Assembly: GCA_002414665.1 (NCBI GenBank)
Contig: DIAF01000047.1
Location: 56,031 to 72,464, forward strand
Direction of reading: 5' to 3'
Source: Halieaceae bacterium UBA5085
GTDB lineage: Bacteria; Pseudomonadota; Gammaproteobacteria; Pseudomonadales; Halieaceae
DNA: 16,434 nt
Shown: positions 7,228-13,952 of the stretch, one piece after another
Layout of the letters: each line of letters opens with the position of its first letter
Position numbering within the stretch: the first letter of the stretch is position 1
Notes under the pieces: generated by a model
Told to the model about the DNA's origin: nothing
The model's input: only the letters and a program-made list of their open reading frames with translations
Databases searched by the model: none
Translations under genes and position numbers: made by a program

Positions 7228-8343
7228 GTGTATCGACGCATCATAATCAAACTACTGGCCGGGCTCACCGCCACCACAGTGCTGGCCATTGGCGCGCTGG
7301 CATTGGTGGCCAGCCACAATGCGCCCTGCGAACCCGGGTCTGCAGTGCCGGAAGGCACTACCGGCTTCAAGGCCAACATGCAGCGTTGCTACGGCGATAC
7401 GGACGTTATCACGCTGGAAACCGTTGCGAAGCCTGAACTGGCAGAAAGCGACGTGCTGGTGCGGGTACACGCGGCTTCGGTCAATCCCCTCGACAAGCAT
7501 TTCCTGCATGGCACACCCTACCTGCTGCGCCTGGCCAACGGCCTGAATGCGCCGCAGTCACCGCGCATGGGCGCAGACTTCGCCGGCGTGGTGGAAGCCG
7601 TCGGCTCGGGTGTGACTCGCTTCGAGCCGGGCGATGCCGTGTTTGGTGTGGCCAACGGCGCCTTCGCCGAGTATGTGGTGCGCAGTGAGAACGGCGGTAT
7701 TGCCTTGAAACCAACCAACCTCAGCTTCGAGCAGGCCGCCGCGCTGCCGGTGGCGGCGATCACCGCGCTGCAGGCCCTGCGCGACAAGGCGAACGTGCAG
7801 CCCGGCCAACAGGTGCTGATCAACGGCGCGTCCGGCGGCGTGGGCACCTATGCCGTGCAACTGGCCAAGGCCATGGGCGCCACCGTGACCGCGGTGTGCA
7901 GCGGCCGCAATGCGGAACTGGTGCGCGCGCTGGGTGCAGACCGGGTGATTGACTACACGCAGCAGAACTACACTGAAGGCGACACACGCTACCACGCCAT
8001 TATCGATATGGTCGGCAACCATGCCATCTCGGACATCCTGGAAGTCACCGAGCCCGATGGCGTGTTGGTGCTGGTCGGCTCCATGAAGATAGACCCCTGG
8101 TGGGGCCCGCTGGCACGGCCACTGCACGCCGTGGTGCGCTCACCCTTCGTTTCACAGCGGCTGGAGCCGCTGCTCGCCATCACCACCGCCGAGGACCTGA
8201 CGGCTCTGGCCCGCTATGCGGACAACGGGCAACTCACGCCCGTGATCGATCAACGGTTCACCCTGGCGGAAGTGCCCGAGGCGATCCGCTACCTGGAGCG
8301 GGGCCGCACGCGCGGGAAGCTGGTGGTGAATGTGGTGCAGTGA
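7228..8343 (+). CDS. Membrane-anchored zinc-independent MDR oxidoreductase (quinone oxidoreductase-like)
   Basis: From the GTG at 7228 this is a 371-residue medium-chain dehydrogenase/reductase. An N-terminal basic head (YRRIIIK) and one hydrophobic helix (about 8-28) precede a normal MDR domain: the GroES-like part has HAASVNPLDK at 81-90, MGADFAGVVEAVG and FEPGDAVFG, and the Rossmann part has VLINGASGGVG at 196-206 followed by GATVTAVCSGRN. The cysteine and glutamate ligands of zinc alcohol dehydrogenases are absent, so a quinone- or enone-type NAD(P)H reductase is likelier than an alcohol dehydrogenase. By the positive-inside rule the anchor would place the enzyme domain on the periplasmic side, which is odd for an NAD(P)H enzyme. 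The next gene converges 8 bp downstream, leaving no room for a separate terminator. Confidence 0.88.
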   Translation: MYRRIIIKLLAGLTATTVLAIGALALVASHNAPCEPGSAVPEGTTGFKANMQRCYGDTDVITLETVAKPELAESDVLVRVHAASVNPLDKHFLHGTPYLLRLANGLNAPQSPRMGADFAGVVEAVGSGVTRFEPGDAVFGVANGAFAEYVVRSENGGIALKPTNLSFEQAAALPVAAITALQALRDKANVQPGQQVLINGASGGVGTYAVQLAKAMGATVTAVCSGRNAELVRALGADRVIDYTQQNYTEGDTRYHAIIDMVGNHAISDILEVTEPDGVLVLVGSMKIDPWWGPLARPLHAVVRSPFVSQRLEPLLAITTAEDLTALARYADNGQLTPVIDQRFTLAEVPEAIRYLERGRTRGKLVVNVVQ

Positions 8344-8351
8344 TGCCGCTT

Positions 8352-8753
8352 TCAGCTCTGGTGTGAAAAATACGGGTCCAGTTCCATCCCCTCCGGGGGG
8401 TTGAAGTACGTGCGAATGTGGCACACCTTGCCATCGTCGTTCACGGTGTAAATCTCGATGCCTTCCACCACCACCGGCTTGCCATTGACGCTGCCGGTGG
8501 AACGCACCACCAGCGCCGCCTGATCCAGGCAGACCTGCTTGAGGAGGCACTCCAGCGTCCAGACGTCGCCATTCTTGAAGCTGTTCTCCCAGCTTTGCCG
8601 CACCGCCAGCGGGCCCTCTTTCAGCAGGCCGCCGTAGGGGTCTTCAAAGACGATGTCATCGGAAAAGTTCGCTGACCAGCGCGCCTGGTCCTGGGCGTTC
8701 CAGGCGTCAAAATGTTCGTTGATAGCGTGGTCGATTTGTTCTTTGGTGGGCAT
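8352..8753 (-). CDS. SnoaL/ketosteroid-isomerase-like (NTF2-fold) protein
   Basis: A 133-residue protein of the NTF2 fold. Two blocks resemble ketosteroid isomerase: SDDIVFEDPYGG at 31-42, whose Asp38 sits where the KSI catalytic base lies, and VVEGIEIYTVNDDGKV near 93-109. At the second KSI acid position this protein appears to have Glu rather than Asp, and the KSI active-site Tyr near residue 14-16 appears to be Phe, so true isomerase activity is doubtful. The fold also serves cyclases, hydrolases and binding proteins. GGAG seven bases before the ATG supports the start. It follows the methyltransferase gene by 38 bp on the same strand and is probably co-transcribed with it. Confidence 0.82.
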   Translation of the reverse strand: MPTKEQIDHAINEHFDAWNAQDQARWSANFSDDIVFEDPYGGLLKEGPLAVRQSWENSFKNGDVWTLECLLKQVCLDQAALVVRSTGSVNGKPVVVEGIEIYTVNDDGKVCHIRTYFNPPEGMELDPYFSHQS

Positions 8754-8791
8754 GGGGTGGCTCCGCAGTTTCTTAGAATGGCCAACAGATA

Positions 8792-9421
8792 TTACAGTAA
8801 CAGCAGATTGTCCACATCAGCGCCCGGGATGCTGAACACCAGCGTCTCCCACTGAAGGTGAGCGCGGGTCTCGTCAGGCTGTGTGACCGGGTCGCGCATA
8901 ACCACCGCGCGGCGCTGGGCGAAGACGGCCAGCTCCGCTGCGGACACGGGATGGAAGCCACGCTCCCGGTTCTCCAACTCGTCAGTGCCGTGGCGCAACG
9001 TGATCACCAGCGTGCCGCCGGGCTTGAGCAGCTCCGTGAGGATACGGAAGGCCCGCTCGCGCTGGCCGGGCGGCAGGTGCTGCCAGACGGCGCTCAGCAG
9101 TACCAGATCAAAGCGATGGCCCAGTGCGCGCAGTCGGAAAAGTTCCGGCAGGGAGTCATCCAGCCAGGTGACGTTGGCGTGGGATTTGGGTATGGCCAGT
9201 TCGCGCATACCCTGGCTAGGCTCGACTGCGATGACGTCCCAGCCCTTCTCGGCCAGCCAGTTGGCGTCGCGGCCGGAGCCGGCGCCTATGTCGCAGGCCA
9301 AGCCGGGGGTAGAAGCAGCAATCTCAGAAACCCAAGCCTCATGTACAGTATCGACATCTGCTGCCCGATACTGGGTTGCCAACGCAACGGCATGCTTGTC
9401 ATAGAATCCATTGTTGGCCAC
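8792..9421 (-). CDS. Class I SAM-dependent methyltransferase
   Basis: A 209-residue methyltransferase starting at GTG, with AGGA seven bases upstream. Motif I is CDIGAGSGRDANWL (about 43-56), with the ribose-binding acidic residue at the end of strand 2 in VIAVEPS (Glu67). Motif II/III is FDLVLLSAVWQHLPP and the post-motif is LLKPGGTLVIT. There is no substrate-recognition domain, so the target (small molecule, protein or RNA) cannot be said. It is GC-rich like the rest of the left flank and reads as resident chromosome, yet it begins only 28 bp after the stop of the island's last gene. Its own promoter may therefore have been displaced, and transcription may come from the island. Confidence 0.88.
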   Translation of the reverse strand: MANNGFYDKHAVALATQYRAADVDTVHEAWVSEIAASTPGLACDIGAGSGRDANWLAEKGWDVIAVEPSQGMRELAIPKSHANVTWLDDSLPELFRLRALGHRFDLVLLSAVWQHLPPGQRERAFRILTELLKPGGTLVITLRHGTDELENRERGFHPVSAAELAVFAQRRAVVMRDPVTQPDETRAHLQWETLVFSIPGADVDNLLLL

Positions 9422-9449
9422 CGACGATTCCTGCTACAGATTGAAGCAA

Positions 9450-10412
9450 CTAGACTAACAACAAACTGTTTCGATGCCAGTCTAAAAACGCTTTCTGGCC
9501 GCTTGAGAAACTACCGACGTTAAATTTCTCATCTATCGGGATACGCATTTTTTGCAACGATTCCCGATGTGCGACAGGAGAAACAATCAGGTCTCCATTG
9601 TCCTCAAAACTGATAAAGCCTTTGTCGAAAAGATGGTCTACCGTGGGGGTGAGCAAGAACCCATTCTCAGGATTTAGTCGCTCCTCATTGTCGCAATCTC
9701 TCCACGGCTTGGTATGACTGGCGATCAAATGCTTAGGATTATCCACCTTTGTAATGCGGCAGAATTTCTCGAGAGAAAACAACCCCTCTCTGAATGCACC
9801 CTGCCCTCTACGGGCAAGAACCAGGGTTTCTTTGACTGTCTCGACGATAGAGGGATCAGACTTGATTCCATTTTCAACGCGATTCTCCCACTCCTCAATG
9901 TTTGCCCATGAGCGGTCTACATTCGCGTCCAGAACGTAGCTCCCAGAAACCAAATCGACGACCCACCGGTCAAGGAGATGGGACAATGCCAGCGCCAGCT
10001 CCCGGGAAATGCTGAACAGGTACGCCTGATTCCCCTTTCCAGTATCTTTCTGCAGCGGCGCATGCTTGTCTGCAAGAAATGGTTTAAGTGCCGCAATGTG
10101 ATCTATTGTCCTAACGGGTTGAGTGAACTCCGTAAACTTTACGTCTATACGCCATCCAATGTGGGACCAGTAGTCTCCCACCAAGCCAAACTCGTCGGGC
10201 TTAGGAAATTCATAGCAATGTGACCCAACCACACCGACAGCTTTTACTAATGCGTTTGCATAGGAAAAAACAAGATCACCCGGCTTAATCTTCCGCATCA
10301 AATCGTAAGAATGGTTGCGATTACCCGACTGGTCGAGCTTAGGTGACCACATATACCCACCCGGCACCTCATGCCGGTAGGTTTGCTTCTGGTTCACCCA
10401 CCAAAAATTCAT
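9450..10412 (-). CDS. EVE/PUA-like + HNH endonuclease, probable modification-dependent restriction enzyme
   Basis: A 320-residue two-domain protein. The N-terminal part (about 1-95: FWWVNQKQTY, then KIKPGDLVFSYANALVKAVG and IGWRIDVKF) has the pattern of EVE/PUA-like domains, which bind modified bases. The C-terminal part is an HNH_2-type nuclease: RRGQGAFREGLF at 201-212, CRITKV at 218-223, SHTKPW at 232-237 (His233), NPENGFLLTP (Asn250) and HLFDKGFISF (His260). EVE-HNH proteins such as VcaM4I are type IV enzymes cutting DNA with modified cytosine. The sequence is AT-richer than the flanking chromosome. It lies 114 bp downstream of the CoiA-like gene, same strand. HNH assignment is strong; the EVE assignment is by pattern only. 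Confidence 0.78.
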   Translation of the reverse strand: MNFWWVNQKQTYRHEVPGGYMWSPKLDQSGNRNHSYDLMRKIKPGDLVFSYANALVKAVGVVGSHCYEFPKPDEFGLVGDYWSHIGWRIDVKFTEFTQPVRTIDHIAALKPFLADKHAPLQKDTGKGNQAYLFSISRELALALSHLLDRWVVDLVSGSYVLDANVDRSWANIEEWENRVENGIKSDPSIVETVKETLVLARRGQGAFREGLFSLEKFCRITKVDNPKHLIASHTKPWRDCDNEERLNPENGFLLTPTVDHLFDKGFISFEDNGDLIVSPVAHRESLQKMRIPIDEKFNVGSFSSGQKAFLDWHRNSLLLV

Positions 10413-10462
10413 TAGATCCGACCCTTTCTAAGAGCGCACTTCTTCAGCGGCGAAGGATGTTG

Positions 10463-10532
10463 GCGTAACTTTTTCCTACTTATCAAAGGACATGACACCA
10501 TAATTTTATCCGACTGTGGGAGCTTGTTACGT
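10463..10532 (-). other. Possible degenerate attC-like site at the 3' end of the CoiA-like gene
   Basis: Terminal heptamers ACGTAAC (10526-10532 on the minus strand) and GTTACGC (10463-10469) are complementary at 6 of 7 positions and 70 bp apart. The TAA stop of the CoiA-like gene lies inside the first heptamer, as in a gene cassette. The inner boxes pair poorly (about 5 of 7 for CTCCCAC/GTAGGAA), so this may be chance or a decayed site. Confidence 0.25.
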
Positions 10533-11465
10533 ATTTTCATTTCTATAACTGTACAGGTGGCTATTGCACTTCGGGCACTTCGATTTGCTGGCCGGTCCGA
10601 CCCATGTATGTCCACATACTCCACATGAGAAACTAGTCTCGGCAAGCCTTTCGGATCTGACAGCACTCAGCCTATTGCTTAGCTCTATTTCTGCTTGCTG
10701 CTTCTTTCTCAGGTCTCGCGGATGATGAAGCCACATCTTTGACAGGACATCCTTCTCGAGGAATCTTCTCAAGGCTGCACCGTAAGACTCCTTTTGCAAC
10801 TTAACACTAGCAAGGTTTTTATAAAAACTGTCTAAAGACACTTTAATAAGCCCACACTTTCCGCCCAATGTAATCTGGTCCCTGAGCGGGAAATCTCTTC
10901 CTGGATGTGTGAAGCAAATGGCTAAACTATAATCGCCCACTCTTCCAATCAAATCTACAACAACATCGCCAACTCGGCTCTCTGTCTCGACGTTCAGTAG
11001 AGTAACTTCAGTAAGTTCTGTCACTGTAAAATCAATCGCCGATGTTTCTCCCGTAATTTCGTCAATATGGCATACCTGTGATCTAAAGCCAGGCAGCATT
11101 ATACTTAGAGTTTGATGTACCAACTGACGCGCCATTAGCCGAACAGACACGAAAAACGAGTATTCACACGGCTCATTTATCGCCCCTGTGATCCCCTTGC
11201 TTGCATGAGCAAAATGCCATTGATTGATGCTGCCATGGCGAGCAATGAGTTGACCGCCGCACGAGGGGCAAACACATCCACATGCCTTACCTCCAGACAC
11301 ATCGCATACGTCTACGAGATCTAGTGTAGACACATCAAGACCAAATGGAACAAGCGTCAGATTAATTTGCCTATCCTCGCAGGACCCAACGCCCGCAACA
11401 CCGGGCAATTTGTAGCGCAGCGGAAAATTGATCCGCGTGCTTGTGCTTGTTATACGCTTTGTCAC
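10527..11465 (-). CDS. CoiA-like protein with two zinc-ribbon elements and a nuclease-like core
   Basis: A 312-residue protein. Residues 66-87 show the CoiA-type N-terminal element: CPSCGGQLIARHG followed by WHFAHAS. CEYSFFVSVRL at 100-110 follows where CoiA has an ExxxHxxxK-like helix. The middle (about 155-190) resembles the restriction-like core of CoiA relatives: VGDVVVDLIG then LAICFTHPGRD. The TH pair is present, but Ala or Cys stands where relatives usually have the catalytic Glu. A second zinc knuckle closes the protein (C281, C284, C297, C300). CoiA proteins act in natural transformation and recombination; related stand-alone forms occur in defence regions. The GTG start is 3 nt after the ATPase stop with no separate ribosome binding site, suggesting translational coupling. 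Family call moderately sure, activity not. Confidence 0.68.
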   Translation of the reverse strand: MTKRITSTSTRINFPLRYKLPGVAGVGSCEDRQINLTLVPFGLDVSTLDLVDVCDVSGGKACGCVCPSCGGQLIARHGSINQWHFAHASKGITGAINEPCEYSFFVSVRLMARQLVHQTLSIMLPGFRSQVCHIDEITGETSAIDFTVTELTEVTLLNVETESRVGDVVVDLIGRVGDYSLAICFTHPGRDFPLRDQITLGGKCGLIKVSLDSFYKNLASVKLQKESYGAALRRFLEKDVLSKMWLHHPRDLRKKQQAEIELSNRLSAVRSERLAETSFSCGVCGHTWVGPASKSKCPKCNSHLYSYRNENT

Positions 11466-11468
11466 TAA

Positions 11469-13778
11469 TCATTGCACAACTTCGAGCATTTCGTTGTAAT
11501 GAACTTCATCGACTTCCTTAAGCCAAACAAAAATATCACCAATTACATTTTGACTTTCACCAACAAGGTTTTCTGACGAATCCTCATTAATCTCAATAAC
11601 AATACTATGAGAATATTTATTGATGAATCGGTATATTTTTTCTTTTGTTGCCTGATCTGTAACTTCACACCCCTTTAAACCACGATCCATTAATTGGGCA
11701 ATATCGCTTCGATACTTTGGAAACTTGAAACTAAAGAAAGATTCAATCAATTTTCTCGAGAGATTTGCTGTCAAAAATGCTTCGTCTCGTGATAATGATG
11801 GACTGTTTCTATATGTATGCAGCCTTGAAAAAATGTAATGATATTCAGAATTGTAATTCACCAAGCTGGAATCAGCGTCTTTATATGTTGAATTACGGGG
11901 TATGTCTGTTGATGCTTCAATTGTGTAAAAGAACCCATTCGGGTCTTTAGGTGGGTTCTTTCTTCTCCTATTACGGTTTATTCCTTCGAACCAATCTCTA
12001 ACTAATTTGAAGTAAGTGAAGTTGTGTGTAAACACAAACAACTGTTTTGCTTCATCACAATTACTTCTAAGGAACGAATATGCATGGAATAAGTGATTCG
12101 AATCAAAACTCGATACTGGATCATCAACTACAACAATAGTATCTTCCATATTGTTATCGTTTTCTTTTAGCTTAGTAATAAAGTAAACAAACGCAATGGC
12201 AGTTTTCTCACCTTCACTCAGATTTCCTTCTACCAGATCAGAATCATTTCGAAGTATTTCATAACCTTTTTTTGCTGGGTTAAAACGGAGAGTTATTTCA
12301 CTTCGACCAAGAAACTTGTGAAGTGATTCGTTAAACTGACCAGCCCCCAAACCTTCATTTGACAATGACTCTTCAAGGGATCGAATTTCGGTATCCCGAT
12401 TATTAATGGTTGTCTTTAATGCATTGTTTTCGGCTGAACGTTCAGCAACCTCGGTTATCTTTTCATGATAGCCAAAATCCTTGACTTCAGTAGTGGCATA
12501 ATGAAGCTCAAGCTGTTGCTTGGCTTTGTCTGTTTCTTCTTTGAAGTTGGCTGATTTGTGATTGTGCTTTCCAACAGTTGCACTAATAGATGTCATGGCA
12601 TCGTTGAAAGCCTTTATCGAAAATTCTTTGATGACTTCAACAGCAAGCCCTGTTTCAAGCGGATTTGCAGTCTTCTTCTTCAGGGTAGCATGCCAAGCTG
12701 ATATTTCTTCGTTCAGGTCTGTAGTGGCTTTGTCCAAAGCTGTACAGGCTTCACTATATTCCTTTTTAAATTCTTCGTAAAAGTCACTTACCGCTGGAAG
12801 CATTGGAGCTTGTATGTATTGACTGGAAAGCCAACTATCCGCATTTACAAGCCGGTCTTGGAAGGCTTTGTAATCATCATTGAAATGGGCTTCAAGCTGT
12901 TTAGTCCGTTCTTCGGTGATGGTGTTACCGCAAAATTCACATTGGTTGGTATCGTGATGCTTGTGAAGACCAAGGCCGGCCTCCACCCAAGATTTTATAT
13001 CTCCATGCTCAATAAGCCGTTGAATAGTTTTGCTGACTACACTGGTCTCTAGAAGGTCATCAAGGCGCTCTTTCGCCTTGGTGAAAGCTTCCTGGCTTAT
13101 GGTCTGTTGGGCGAAACTGATAGGGTTCTTTTCATTTGGTTTGGCCGCATTGGTTAGTTCGATAATTTTCTCTTCATCAAGAATCGCGGCGTCTGTTTTC
13201 GTTGCTTGAAGGTTTGAAGCGATAAACGCTTCAAACTTTGTTTTATTATAATTAAGATAATGGCTATCAGACGTATCAATAGATTGGAGGCTCATTTTCA
13301 AGCGGCGAGCACTATCAGTTCCAAATTTTGAAATGGCACCTTCCAGGTTTCTTATTTCTACTGCTTCTTTGGTATACGCGTCAGAATCGGTCTTTTGCGT
13401 CTTATTTAGCTCTTCCAGCTTTTCGCGTTCTTCAATTTTGGCCTTGTCTACAAGCAAAATACTTTTGACGACGCTATTCCATGAAATGTTTTCGTCAATG
13501 AAGTCTTGATTGAAGGTGTATACGTTTAGGTCAGATTGAGCGACATTCTTTTGTGTAATTGCAGTGCCGCCGTCAATATGTATTGTAAACTCAGAAGAAG
13601 GAAATTTATCTGAATTAGCTTTGTTTTCGATGCACCTGAATATACCTGAAAGCGTAGATTTGCCACTGCCGTTCCAGCCATAAAACAGATTGTATTTCCC
13701 AAAATCCTTTGCACTGGCGTTAGTGTGATTATGAAAGATACCGAACCGCTTTAGTTTTTGTATATTCTTTATTGACAT
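11469..13778 (-). CDS. AAA_13 (RloC/PrrC-like) ABC-type ATPase, putative anticodon-nuclease-type effector
   Basis: From the ATG at 13778 the protein has 769 residues; GGGATGTT sits just ahead. The frame is open to 13841, but that extension lies in the attC site. Walker A is YGWNGSGKST at 33-42, the ABC signature NLSEGEKTA at 519-527, Walker B with D-loop VVVDDPVSSFD at 549-559, and the switch His585 in FTHNF. Between them lie long helical, probably coiled-coil stretches interrupted by CEFCGN (Cys280, Cys283), like the zinc-hook CxxC of RloC. The C-terminal domain contains SRKLIES (Arg675-x3-Glu679) and FINKYSH (His724), reminiscent of the Arg-Glu-His triad of PrrC/RloC anticodon nucleases; the R-x3-E spacing fits, but His is farther away than in PrrC. 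It is AT-rich against the flanks. Family call is strong, nuclease activity is inference. Confidence 0.82.
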   Translation of the reverse strand: MSIKNIQKLKRFGIFHNHTNASAKDFGKYNLFYGWNGSGKSTLSGIFRCIENKANSDKFPSSEFTIHIDGGTAITQKNVAQSDLNVYTFNQDFIDENISWNSVVKSILLVDKAKIEEREKLEELNKTQKTDSDAYTKEAVEIRNLEGAISKFGTDSARRLKMSLQSIDTSDSHYLNYNKTKFEAFIASNLQATKTDAAILDEEKIIELTNAAKPNEKNPISFAQQTISQEAFTKAKERLDDLLETSVVSKTIQRLIEHGDIKSWVEAGLGLHKHHDTNQCEFCGNTITEERTKQLEAHFNDDYKAFQDRLVNADSWLSSQYIQAPMLPAVSDFYEEFKKEYSEACTALDKATTDLNEEISAWHATLKKKTANPLETGLAVEVIKEFSIKAFNDAMTSISATVGKHNHKSANFKEETDKAKQQLELHYATTEVKDFGYHEKITEVAERSAENNALKTTINNRDTEIRSLEESLSNEGLGAGQFNESLHKFLGRSEITLRFNPAKKGYEILRNDSDLVEGNLSEGEKTAIAFVYFITKLKENDNNMEDTIVVVDDPVSSFDSNHLFHAYSFLRSNCDEAKQLFVFTHNFTYFKLVRDWFEGINRNRRRKNPPKDPNGFFYTIEASTDIPRNSTYKDADSSLVNYNSEYHYIFSRLHTYRNSPSLSRDEAFLTANLSRKLIESFFSFKFPKYRSDIAQLMDRGLKGCEVTDQATKEKIYRFINKYSHSIVIEINEDSSENLVGESQNVIGDIFVWLKEVDEVHYNEMLEVVQ

Positions 13779-13817
13779 AACATCCCTGATCCAAAAATCA
13801 CTCAATGCTCGACGGGC

Positions 13818-13952
13818 GTATAACGCCGAGGTAAGCGGCATTCAGTACGGAGCACTTGCTCGGGCCACAATGGCGAAGCCATGCCCGAGCAGGTGCGGAG
13901 TACAGAATGTCCGAGCGAGCCACAGGCGAGCGGCTTGACCGACTTGTTATGC
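13818..13952 (-). other. Integron attC recombination site
   Basis: A 135-bp imperfect palindrome reading, on the minus strand, R'' GCATAAC (13946-13952), spacer, L'' GGTCAAGCCGC (13930-13940), a long central stem-loop, L' GCCGCTTACC (13830-13839), spacer, R' GTTATAC (13818-13824). R''/R' pair at 6 of 7. L''/L' pair with one extrahelical base and one mismatch, the attC hallmark. The centre folds further: CATTCAGTAC (13839-13848) faces GTACAGAATG (13900-13909), TGCTCGGGC (13857-13865) pairs perfectly with GCCCGAGCA (13883-13891), and ATGGC/GCCAT close a small tip hairpin. Length lies in the known attC range. The TAA of the upstream gene falls inside R'', as typical for cassettes. Confidence 0.85.

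Noticed and set aside
9422..9460. A possible attC at the 3' end of the HNH gene (GTTAGTC near its stop).
   Set aside because: No paired R'' box or palindrome can be built in the 28 bp before the methyltransferase start.
10412..10540. A 42-residue basic frame on the minus strand (MKIRNKLPQSDK...) that overlaps the CoiA-like 3' end and whose TAA overlaps the HNH ATG as TAATG.
   Set aside because: The neat fit in the gap suggests coupling, but there is no ribosome binding site and the composition looks like translated non-coding sequence. A longer version would run deep inside the CoiA-like gene. Worth revisiting only if conserved.
13779..13841. Upstream extension of the ATPase to an ATG at 13841.
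   Set aside because: It lies within the attC and core box and does not resemble the family N-terminus, while the ATG at 13778 begins the expected MSIKNIQKL sequence.
13818..13952. Reading the palindrome as a terminator or REP element.
   Set aside because: No T-run and no second copy in the window; the R/L box order, extrahelical base and embedded stop codon fit attC much better.
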